Positions 1 to 5,095 of a stretch of 8,781 bases of DNA are shown here, piece after piece (the stretch's first letter is position 1; each line of letters starts with the position of its first letter). Under the pieces are notes generated by a model, which ran no database searches, was not told the origin of the DNA, and worked only from the letters and a program-made list of their open reading frames with translations. The translations under genes were made by a program, and so were the position numbers. The stretch comes from Candidatus Kerfeldbacteria bacterium RIFOXYC2_FULL_38_9 (lineage in GTDB: Bacteria; Patescibacteriota; Patescibacteriia; UBA9570; XYC2-FULL-38-9), in assembly GCA_001818355.1 (NCBI GenBank), contig MHKJ01000034.1:3927-12707 (forward strand). The letters run 5' to 3'.

Positions 1-12
1 AGCCCCTGTTTT

Positions 13-537
13 TTAAAGTCTGCGGGTCATGATGACCCGCCCGGTACCATCAGTGTACCGGGCAACCACCCGATACCCCTCTTGAAGGTACCAGGTGTAG
101 GTCACCGATGGTGGCGGTCCCTCCTTGGTGCGCACCGCCCCGCGCACCAGCCCTTGGCGAAGAAAATCCTCCCTCCGCCTCTGGAAAAGTTCGCGTGCAA
201 TTCCCTGCCCGCGAAAATTTTCCAAAACCCCCATTTCGGCCTGATAAGCGACCCTTTCGTCGCCCAGCAGGCTGGTTGAAATTCCGAGTTTTTGCTCCAA
301 CTCGGAAACAATGATCGGGTACCCCCAACAAAACCCGATCACCTTTTTATCAACCAGTGCCAACCAGCATGAGCTGGTCAGTGTAATCTCGTGCCGCAGG
401 TCTTCGTAGACCTGTTCACGAGACCAGTCTTCAAACCACGGACTGCCCGCAAAGACAGCCCGGTAACACGCAATCAACTCCTCTGCAAGAGGAGTGCTGA
501 TGTCTTTTGAAAAAAAATCAACAAACGAAATTTTCAT
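13..537 (-). CDS. GNAT family N-acetyltransferase
   Basis: A 174-residue protein of the GNAT fold, expected to transfer an acetyl group from acetyl-CoA to an amine; the substrate cannot be read from sequence. The acetyl-CoA-binding motif A lies at about residues 102-125, with the pyrophosphate-binding loop RGQGIA at 109-114 followed by a helix. A Trp/Pro-rich N-terminal segment (SPWFEDW, 32-38) and a C-terminal GYRVV strand (154-158) fit the family. I chose the start at 537 rather than an in-frame ATG at 582: AAAGGAGG lies 7 nt upstream, the best ribosome binding site in the window, and the extra N-terminal residues are not family-like. The gene is visibly richer in GC than everything around it, with C/G-ending codons, which suggests acquisition by transfer. 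It follows the TrpR-like gene on the same strand but has its own promoter. GNAT assignment is firm; the role is unknown. Confidence 0.88.
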   Translation of the reverse strand: MKISFVDFFSKDISTPLAEELIACYRAVFAGSPWFEDWSREQVYEDLRHEITLTSSCWLALVDKKVIGFCWGYPIIVSELEQKLGISTSLLGDERVAYQAEMGVLENFRGQGIARELFQRRREDFLRQGLVRGAVRTKEGPPPSVTYTWYLQEGYRVVARYTDGTGRVIMTRRL

Positions 538-542
538 TTTTT

Positions 543-550
543 TCCTCCTT
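543..550 (-). promoter_or_regulatory. Strong Shine-Dalgarno (AAAGGAGG) of the GNAT gene
   Basis: Read on the minus strand, AAAGGAGG precedes the ATG at 537 by an A-rich 7-nt spacer. It fixes the start codon. It is conspicuous because no other gene in the window has a comparable site. Its GGAGG core is also complementary to the CCTCC in the upstream hairpin (575-580). Confidence 0.8.
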
Positions 551-561
551 TCAAAAAATCT

Positions 562-592
562 CAAAAACAAAAACCCCTCCAACTACGGAGGG
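562..592 (-). terminator. GC-rich hairpin plus T-rich tail between the TrpR-like and GNAT genes
   Basis: On the minus strand CCCTCC (592-587) pairs with GGAGGG (580-575) across a 6-nt loop, followed by GTTTTTGTTTTTG. It lies about 33 nt after the TrpR-like stop codon, so it can act as that gene's Rho-independent terminator. It also sits at the very 5' end of the transcript predicted from the promoter at 600-628, so it may instead be a 5' leader structure or attenuator for the GNAT gene. The 6-bp stem is short and the T-tract is interrupted by G. Confidence 0.55.
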
Positions 593-599
593 TGCTGAC

Positions 600-628
600 T
601 TTATATTTAGTAGAATAAAAAATATCAA
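600..628 (-). promoter_or_regulatory. Predicted sigma70-type promoter for the GNAT gene
   Basis: On the minus strand TTGATA (628-623) is separated by 17 nt from TATAAA (605-600). Transcription should begin near 593, immediately before the hairpin at 575-592, giving a leader of about 55 nt. The -35 element overlaps the TGA stop of the TrpR-like gene. Confidence 0.55.
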
Positions 629-939
629 GACATTTCTCTCCGTAATTGGACAGAACTGTGATGATGTAATCTTTCGATGATGATTTTATAACCGCCTTCT
701 TTGCCGTTTAGCCATTTGGCCACACGCGCAACTGTGGTGGAGCTTAAACCGGTTTCCTTTTCAATTACCAAATAAGGCGCTTTTTCCATTAGCATTTCTG
801 CGGCTTTAAGACGCTTCCCAAACTCCTCAATTTCTTTTGCAGTCATTAAATCACGCAAAAAATGCCTAGCCTCATCTGCTGTTTTTAGGGCTAAAATTGC
901 TTGAATAAACCTCTTATTTTCTGTGTTTTTCCAATTCAT
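625..939 (-). CDS. TrpR/YerC-YecD family DNA-binding regulator
   Basis: A 104-residue all-helical protein of the Trp-repressor-related YerC/YecD family. The family hallmark is the FLRDLMTAKEIEEFGKRLKAA stretch, here split as FLRDLMT (27-33) and KEIEEFGKRLKAA (35-47), followed by a helix-turn-helix at about 54-78 whose recognition helix contains TGLSSTTVARVAKWL. It ends with a GGYK segment and a basic, His-containing tail (91-104). Proteins of this family are thought to bind DNA as dimers; the effector is not known to me, and tryptophan binding is not implied. Transcription should start only a few bases before the ATG (promoter at 951-978), so the mRNA is nearly leaderless, and no good Shine-Dalgarno is seen. 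Repeated CACTTTA boxes and a dyad over the -10 suggest autoregulation. It is followed by the GNAT gene. Confidence 0.88.
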   Translation of the reverse strand: MNWKNTENKRFIQAILALKTADEARHFLRDLMTAKEIEEFGKRLKAAEMLMEKAPYLVIEKETGLSSTTVARVAKWLNGKEGGYKIIIERLHHHSSVQLRREMS

Positions 940-944
940 GTTTT

Positions 945-978
945 CACTTTATCATACTAAAGCAAAAAGTCAAGTCAA
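945..978 (-). promoter_or_regulatory. Promoter of the TrpR-like gene with an overlapping dyad
   Basis: On the minus strand TTGACT (978-973), a 16-nt spacer and TATGAT (956-951) form a good sigma70-type promoter. The start site should fall near 944, so the ATG at 939 has a leader of only about 5 nt. An inverted repeat, CTTTA (947-951) and TAAAG (958-962) on the plus strand with a 6-nt loop, covers the -10 and is a candidate repressor site. Confidence 0.6.
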
Positions 979-1022
979 AAAATATACTTTTTTGTTACAC
1001 CTCTTCTTTCTTAGAAATTACC

Positions 1023-1040
1023 AAAGTATAAATACACTTT
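1023..1040. promoter_or_regulatory. Imperfect palindrome upstream of the TrpR-like gene (candidate operator)
   Basis: AAAGTATA and TACACTTT are arranged as an 18-bp imperfect palindrome, with 14 of 18 positions symmetric. It overlaps the first 21-bp direct repeat (1031-1051). No binding data; operator function is inferred from position and symmetry. Confidence 0.35.
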
Positions 1041-1084
1041 AATTTTAGTAAGACTATTTTGTCAATACACTTTAATTTTAGTAA
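1031..1084. repeat. Two identical 21-bp direct repeats, 33 bp apart
   Basis: Copies at 1031-1051 and 1064-1084 are identical; both contain CACTTTAATTTTAGTAA and the 14-bp dyad ACTnnAATTnnAGT. The 33-bp period is close to three helical turns, as expected for side-by-side protein binding. They lie 92-145 bp upstream of the TrpR-like start codon. On the minus strand a possible second promoter, TTGACA (1065-1060) with an 18-nt spacer and TAAAGT (1041-1036), is embedded in them. The motif CACTTTA recurs at 945-951, next to the proximal -10. Confidence 0.7.
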
Positions 1085-1137
1085 AATTTTTTGGCTAAAA
1101 TACAACAAAACTTTAAAATATCGTGGAACTAATAATA

Positions 1138-1209
1138 TGCCCCTGAGAGGAGTCGAACCTCTGTCTAGGCGTTAGGAGTGCCTTGTTCTATCCGTTGAAC
1201 TACAGTGGC
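1138..1209 (-). tRNA. tRNA-Arg (anticodon CCU)
   Basis: The minus strand folds into a complete 72-nt cloverleaf. The acceptor stem is GCCACTG/CAGGGGC with one A-G mismatch at pair 4-69; the D-arm is GTTC/GAAC with an 8-nt loop; the anticodon loop is CTCCTAA, giving CCU; the variable region has 4 nt; the T-arm is AGAGG-TTCGACT-CCTCT; the discriminator is A. A20 in the D-loop and C35 in the anticodon are arginine identity elements. Pair 31-39 is an A-C mismatch. CCA is not encoded. The 5' end lies 10 nt after the stop codon of the small membrane-protein gene, so the two may share a transcript; no clear terminator follows. Confidence 0.92.
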
Positions 1210-1219
1210 TCTTGCTATA

Positions 1220-1378
1220 TTACCTCAAAAGAAGGTGATAAAACTGAGCAGATAAAGTATTCATGACGCCTTGAGTGTGATCAAAATAAAACAAAACAGT
1301 CATTACTCCTAATAAAAAAAGGCTCAAAATCCCAATAAGATGCAGGTCTTTCTTTAAATAAAGTTTATTTTTTTGCAT
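1220..1378 (-). CDS. Small single-pass membrane protein, 52 residues
   Basis: An open frame of 53 codons including the TAA stop. It has a basic N-terminus (Lys at 3, 5, 9, 10), one hydrophobic stretch at about 12-32 (LHLIGILSLFLLGVMTVLF) and a short polar tail starting FDHTQG. This N-in membrane-anchor topology resembles short conserved proteins I associate with Patescibacteria, but I cannot name a family. A promoter at 1385-1413 would start transcription essentially on the ATG, so the message would be leaderless; this positional match is the main reason to believe the gene, since it lacks a Shine-Dalgarno. It is divergent from bactofilin and is followed 10 nt later by tRNA-Arg. No function is proposed. 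Confidence 0.6.
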   Translation of the reverse strand: MQKNKLYLKKDLHLIGILSLFLLGVMTVLFYFDHTQGVMNTLSAQFYHLLLR

Positions 1379-1384
1379 ATTCTT

Positions 1385-1413
1385 ATTAAATACGATTTTG
1401 TTCTTTTTGACAA
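1385..1413 (-). promoter_or_regulatory. Predicted leaderless promoter for the small membrane protein and tRNA-Arg
   Basis: On the minus strand TTGTCA (1413-1408), a 17-nt spacer and TTTAAT (1390-1385) each match consensus at 5 of 6 positions. The expected start site falls on about 1378, the A of the ATG. The -35 overlaps a plus-strand TTGACA (1407-1412). Confidence 0.5.
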
Positions 1414-1448
1414 GGCGGTAGCAATTGAGTAGTTTAACTATATCTGTT

Positions 1449-1470
1449 ATATCTAAGATATTAGTATAAA
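1449..1470 (+). promoter_or_regulatory. Bactofilin promoter region: 13-bp palindrome next to TATAAA
   Basis: TATAAA (1465-1470) sits 4 nt before the ATG at 1475 and 10 nt before a second ATG at 1481, pointing to a leaderless or nearly leaderless transcript. No strong -35 is correctly spaced; TTGACA at 1407-1412 would need a different, poor -10. A perfect palindrome, ATATCT-A-AGATAT (1449-1461), lies between -35 and -10 positions and could be an operator. Confidence 0.4.
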
Positions 1471-1474
1471 ATAT

Positions 1475-1891
1475 ATGACTATGTTTTCAAAAAACACCGA
1501 GGAACAAAATTTCAAACCGGCCGCGCCTGGAGAAACCGTCATTGGACAAACGGTACGCGTGGAGGGCACCTTTGAGAGTGAGGATGATATGCAACTTGAC
1601 GGCGTGATTAAAGGAAACGTAAAAACCACTAAAGACATTACGGTGGGCAAAGAAGCAAAAATCGAAGCTGAGATGCAAGCCGCCAATATGTCTGTCAGTG
1701 GAGAAATTAAGGGCAACATCACTGTTTCCGGAACTTTAAAATTATTTCCTTCAGCAAAAATTTACGGTGACATCACTACCGGAGTTTTGTCTGTAGAAAG
1801 CGGAGCCCTATTGCAAGGCCAGTGTAAAACAGAAGGAACGGAAGTGAAAATTGATTCGGAAAAAACGGAAACATCTGTTAGCGAAGCTTAA
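1475..1891 (+). CDS. Bactofilin family polymer-forming cytoskeletal protein
   Basis: A 138-residue bactofilin (DUF583). Bactofilins self-assemble into nucleotide-independent filaments, often at the membrane, that scaffold cell-shape or envelope enzymes. The central part, about residues 20-115, shows the regular short-strand repeats of a right-handed beta-helix: GETVIGQTVRVEGTFES, then IKGNVKTTKDITVG, EIKGNITVSGTLKL and IYGDITTGVLSVESGALLQG, with Gly-Asn/Asp turns at each rung. A disordered N-terminal tail and an acidic Ser/Thr-rich C-terminus flank it, as is usual. A second ATG two codons downstream (1481) could be the true start, given the -10 position. It is followed after 18 nt by the DAGK-like gene, with which it probably forms a transcription unit. 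Confidence 0.9.
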   Translation: MTMFSKNTEEQNFKPAAPGETVIGQTVRVEGTFESEDDMQLDGVIKGNVKTTKDITVGKEAKIEAEMQAANMSVSGEIKGNITVSGTLKLFPSAKIYGDITTGVLSVESGALLQGQCKTEGTEVKIDSEKTETSVSEA

Positions 1892-1909
1892 AAATTTGCG
1901 GCTGTTTTT

Positions 1910-2680
1910 ATGTATTTTTATTTTTACGATAAAATTACCCAAGATAAAAGATGTACTGCCTTGGTTAGTAGCTTTGAAACTAAATTGGTAGATTTGGGAA
2001 TTGCCGGACGCACGGAAAAACTGTCTTTGTTTAAAAATGCCGCCGAACTGGTAGAACAGGGGGTGAAAACCGGCGCCAAAACTTTAGTGGCTGTGGGAGA
2101 TGATGCCACTTTTTTAAATTTAATACCCTTGGCCGCAAAACACCATTTGACTTTTGGATTTTTGCCGGTAGTACCCAATTCTCGGTTTGCCAAAATTCTC
2201 GGTTTGCCCGCCGGGACAGAAGCGTGTGTGTCTTTGTCGCGACGCATAACCGTTACGTGTGATTTGGGAAAAATAAATGATACTTATTTTTTTGGTTCCT
2301 TAACCGTAATAAATAATAACAATCTGTCTTTGCGGTGCGATCAAATGTATTCTGTTAAATCCAACACACCGGAAAATTTAATTCAAATTATGAACCTGGG
2401 GGATGTCTTTGGTAAAAATTTAAAAAAATTAAATAACATTTCAGACGGAAAACTAGAGGTGGTGATTACAGAAAAAACAAAAGGCGGTTATTTAAAAAAA
2501 TTTAAAGAGAAAAAGAAAAACAGCGTTATTTTCGCAAAGAGCATTGAAGCTGTTTCACCAAAAGACCAAACCTCTACTCTGGTGGCTGATGGAATTTGTA
2601 CTGTTAATACTCCCTGTACCATCAGTGTCGTTCCCCAGGCTCTGCATTTGATTGTAGGCAAGGATCGTCTTATCAATTGA
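1910..2680 (+). CDS. Divergent diacylglycerol-kinase-like (DAGK/lipid kinase fold) protein
   Basis: A 256-residue protein that I place in the diacylglycerol/lipid kinase-like superfamily by pattern. The segment LVAVGDDATFLNLIPLAA (about 60-77) occupies the place of the nucleotide-binding GGDGT loop, and FGFLPVVPNSRFAKILGLP (about 82-100) matches the following IPLGTGNDFAR-type segment. The C-terminus ADGICTVNTPCTISVVPQAL (226-245) matches the DG...P...V.P.AL ending of lipid kinases. Residues that define the active loop are changed: GGDGT is GDDAT and the GTGND region is PVVPNS, so catalysis is doubtful. A Lys-rich patch (KKFKEKKK) near residue 200 could contact phospholipid. It follows bactofilin by 18 nt without a Shine-Dalgarno. 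It may be a pseudokinase or lipid-binding partner of the envelope scaffold; that is inference. Confidence 0.65.
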   Translation: MYFYFYDKITQDKRCTALVSSFETKLVDLGIAGRTEKLSLFKNAAELVEQGVKTGAKTLVAVGDDATFLNLIPLAAKHHLTFGFLPVVPNSRFAKILGLPAGTEACVSLSRRITVTCDLGKINDTYFFGSLTVINNNNLSLRCDQMYSVKSNTPENLIQIMNLGDVFGKNLKKLNNISDGKLEVVITEKTKGGYLKKFKEKKKNSVIFAKSIEAVSPKDQTSTLVADGICTVNTPCTISVVPQALHLIVGKDRLIN

Positions 2681-2705
2681 CAAAAGGCTTAGAAAACCGT
2701 ACTGT
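2677..2705 (+). promoter_or_regulatory. Possible promoter for infB
   Basis: TTGACA (2677-2682) overlaps the TGA stop of the DAGK-like gene and is followed after 17 nt by TACTGT (2700-2705), which keeps the three most conserved -10 bases (T1, A2, T6). The start site would be near 2712, just before the ATG at 2715. Confidence 0.4.
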
Positions 2706-2714
2706 TTTAAGGTT

Positions 2715-4688
2715 ATGAATATTACCGAGCTTTATCGTGAATTAAAAATGACCAAAGAAGAGTTTTTAGAGTTGGTACACGAACTCGGTTTTGATATTGG
2801 ACAAAGAGCAATTAAATTAGATGATGCGCAAGCCATAAAAATTATTGCGGCTATTAAAGAAAAAAGAAAAAAAGATCATAAAAAAAGCATTTTTACTGAA
2901 GAATCGCAGGTTGTGCCGGAAGCAAAAATCACCACCGGTAAAGAATTGCAACTGCCGGAGAAAATTACAGTGAAAAATTTTGCGGAAAAATTAGGAAAAA
3001 GAGTATCTGATGTAATTGCGGTTTTAATGAAAAACGGCATGATGGTTACCATTAACGAGTCTTTAGAGTATGAAACCGCCGCCATTATTGCTGAGGATTT
3101 TGGTTATGTGCCGAAACTGTCTTTGGAAGAGGTGGGTGCTGAGAAATTAAAAAAACACTCAACTTTGGTGGCAGACACTATTGAAAAAGAAGAAATAAAA
3201 AATCTTGAATCTTGTCCGCCGGTAATTGTAATTATGGGACACGTGGATCACGGCAAAACCACTTTGCTGGATACTATTCGTAAAACCAACGTAGTGGGCG
3301 GCGAAGCCGGCGGTATTACTCAACACATTGGCGCTTATCAAGTACAAAAAGGCGACAAAATTTTAACCTTTATCGACACCCCAGGACACGAAGCTTTTAC
3401 TACCATGCGTTCTCGCGGAGCGCGCGTGGCGAATTTAGCTATTTTAGTAGTAGCCGCCGATGATGGCTTAAAACCGCAAACCATTGAGTCTATCAATATT
3501 TTACAAGAAGCAAAATTGCCCTTTATTGTGGCAATTAACAAAATAGACAAACCAGGTGCGGATGTAGAGCGCGTCAAAAAAGAACTCTCCGAGTTAAACT
3601 TAATTCCTGAAGATTACGGCGGCAACGTAATCTGCGTACCGCTTAGTGCCAAAAACAATAAAAATGTAGACGGCTTGTTAGACACTTTGCTTTTGGTGGC
3701 GGAAATGGAAAAAGAAAAAATTCAAGCCAATCCAAAAGGACAGACCGTGGGTTCGGTCATTGAATCACACGTAGATAAACATACCGGGCCTATTGCTACT
3801 ATTCTTATTCAAAATGGCACTTTAAAAATTGGCGATATTATGCAAATAGGTAATATTCCTGGCCGCGTCCGTTCTATGAAAGATTGGAATGGGCAAAATG
3901 TTAAAGTTGCCACTCCGGCCATGCCGGTGCAAGTTTTGGGTTTAAAAAATGCTCCGGTGGTAGGCGATATTATGCAGGTAGTGAAAGACAAAAAAATTCT
4001 AAAGCAAGGCGTAAAATCATATAATTCTTTTTCTTTTTTAACTCAAATCAAAAAAGAAGAAGACAAAAATAAAACCTCTCTGTGCTTAATCTTGCGTGCA
4101 GACAAATTAGGCTCTTTGGAGGCTATCGTACAGGCTCTTTTGGGCATTAAACACAAAGAGGTGGATATTGATATCATGCAAAAAGGCTTGGGTAGTATTA
4201 CCGAAAATGATTTTTCTTTAGCCAAATCCACCAAAGCTCTGGTTTTGGGTTTTAATGTTGGCGCTACTATCGGCGCGGAAAAATTTGCTTTTGATGAAAA
4301 TATTGAACTGAAAAAATTCAAAATTATTTATGAACTTTTAGATTTTGCCAAAGCGCAATTGCAAAAACTTTTGAAAAAAAATATTACTTACAAAAAAATT
4401 GGGTCTTTAAAAATATTGGCGGTCTTTAAAACAGAGACTAAACACGTGGTAGTGGGAGGAAAAGTAGAAGAAGGTGTCTTGAAAAAAGGCGCGCCTTTAA
4501 AAATTTTACGTCAAAATAAAATGGTGGGAGAGGGTGTTTTAAGCCAACTGCAAAAAGACAAAAAAAATATTAGCGAAGTAGCTAAAGGCAGTGAATGCGG
4601 CTTGCGTATTGATGATTTAAACGACGCCCAGGCAGGAGATGTGGTGGAGGCTTATGAAGCAGAGGAAACCGAACAAACTTTAACCTAA
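2715..4688 (+). CDS. infB: Translation initiation factor IF-2
   Basis: A 657-residue translational GTPase that delivers fMet-tRNA to the 30S subunit and promotes subunit joining. Two N-terminal IF2_N-like modules occur at about 1-50 and 83-135. The G domain has all motifs: G1 GHVDHGKT (175-182), switch GGITQHIG, G3 DTPGH (221-225), G4 NKID (275-278) and G5 SAK (311-313). These are followed by beta-barrel domain II (about 345-430), domain III and the C-terminal fMet-tRNA-binding barrel, ending in an acidic tail. It is shorter than the E. coli protein because the N-terminal linker is reduced, as is common in small genomes. A weak AAGG lies 5 bases before the ATG. rbfA begins 2 nt after the stop, the classical infB-rbfA arrangement. 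Confidence 0.98.
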   Translation: MNITELYRELKMTKEEFLELVHELGFDIGQRAIKLDDAQAIKIIAAIKEKRKKDHKKSIFTEESQVVPEAKITTGKELQLPEKITVKNFAEKLGKRVSDVIAVLMKNGMMVTINESLEYETAAIIAEDFGYVPKLSLEEVGAEKLKKHSTLVADTIEKEEIKNLESCPPVIVIMGHVDHGKTTLLDTIRKTNVVGGEAGGITQHIGAYQVQKGDKILTFIDTPGHEAFTTMRSRGARVANLAILVVAADDGLKPQTIESINILQEAKLPFIVAINKIDKPGADVERVKKELSELNLIPEDYGGNVICVPLSAKNNKNVDGLLDTLLLVAEMEKEKIQANPKGQTVGSVIESHVDKHTGPIATILIQNGTLKIGDIMQIGNIPGRVRSMKDWNGQNVKVATPAMPVQVLGLKNAPVVGDIMQVVKDKKILKQGVKSYNSFSFLTQIKKEEDKNKTSLCLILRADKLGSLEAIVQALLGIKHKEVDIDIMQKGLGSITENDFSLAKSTKALVLGFNVGATIGAEKFAFDENIELKKFKIIYELLDFAKAQLQKLLKKNITYKKIGSLKILAVFKTETKHVVVGGKVEEGVLKKGAPLKILRQNKMVGEGVLSQLQKDKKNISEVAKGSECGLRIDDLNDAQAGDVVEAYEAEETEQTLT

Positions 4689-4690
4689 AC

Positions 4691-5023
4691 ATGGATAAAA
4701 TTCGCAAGATAAACACTCTTATTCATCATTGTTTTGGAACGGTCATACAACAAGAGGTGGAGTTGCCTTTGGGTACTTTTGTGACTATTACTAAAGTAGA
4801 AACCGCCCTGGATTTAAAAACCGCTGTGATTTATATTACGGTTTTGCCAGATCATAAAAGAATATCAACCATAAAAAAACTCAACTCTCGTTTAGGCCGC
4901 TTACAAAAAGCAGTGAACAAAAAACTGCTTTTGCGGCAGGTGCCTAAAATTCTTTTGGAGCTGGATCGGGGCATTATCAATGCTCAGCGAGTTTACGAAG
5001 CAATGGACAAAAAAAGAAATTAG
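4691..5023 (+). CDS. rbfA: Ribosome-binding factor A (30S maturation)
   Basis: A 110-residue RbfA, a KH-like protein that binds the 30S subunit near the 5' helix of 16S rRNA during late assembly and cold adaptation. The sequence has the expected order: N-terminal helix with LIHHCFGTVIQQEV, the strand pair FVTITKVETALDLKTAVIYITVL (about 30-52), a helix with LGRLQKAVNKKL, and the closing strand VPKILLELDRGI followed by a helix. The C-terminal tail is short and Lys-rich. It starts 2 nt after the infB stop, with no Shine-Dalgarno, so translation is probably coupled to infB. Confidence 0.93.
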   Translation: MDKIRKINTLIHHCFGTVIQQEVELPLGTFVTITKVETALDLKTAVIYITVLPDHKRISTIKKLNSRLGRLQKAVNKKLLLRQVPKILLELDRGIINAQRVYEAMDKKRN

Positions 5024-5031
5024 AAACTAGC

Positions 5032-5060
5032 TTGACAAGAACGGCTGTTTTTTATATGGT
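5032..5060 (+). promoter_or_regulatory. Internal promoter before the DHH phosphoesterase
   Basis: A consensus TTGACA (5032-5037) is followed by a 17-nt spacer and TATGGT (5055-5060). The expected start site is near 5067, giving a leader of about 29 nt that can fold into the hairpin at 5067-5085. It would let the DHH-clpP-SAM genes be expressed apart from infB-rbfA. Confidence 0.55.
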
Positions 5061-5066
5061 AGCAAG

Positions 5067-5085
5067 CTCTCTAAAATTTTGAGAG
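5067..5085 (+). repeat. Inverted repeat in the leader of the DHH gene
   Basis: CTCTC (5067-5071) pairs with GAGAG (5081-5085); the interior AAAATTTT adds little. It sits at the predicted 5' end of the transcript and ends 10 nt before the ATG. It lacks a T-tract, so it is not a terminator; a 5'-end stabilising stem is possible. Confidence 0.4.
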
Positions 5086-5095
5086 TACAAGCTTT

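Noticed and set aside
22..40. Perfect 8-bp inverted repeat GCGGGTCA / TGACCCGC at the end of the GNAT gene, as a terminator
   Set aside because: It lies inside the coding sequence before the stop, and no T-tract follows on the minus strand. The structure is real but not a terminator by pattern.
82..331. Several open frames on both strands across the GNAT gene
   Set aside because: They are shadows of the GC-rich GNAT frame, with no protein-like features and no start signals.
538..582. Upstream in-frame ATG at 582 as the GNAT start
   Set aside because: It falls within the hairpin loop region with no ribosome site, whereas the ATG at 537 has AAAGGAGG at ideal spacing.
1031..1084. CRISPR array from the 21-bp repeats
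   Set aside because: Only two copies with a 12-bp gap, AT-rich, no repeat hairpin, and no cas genes.
1453..1722. Minus-strand open frames across the bactofilin gene
   Set aside because: They are antisense shadows; the plus-strand bactofilin has clear beta-helix repeats.
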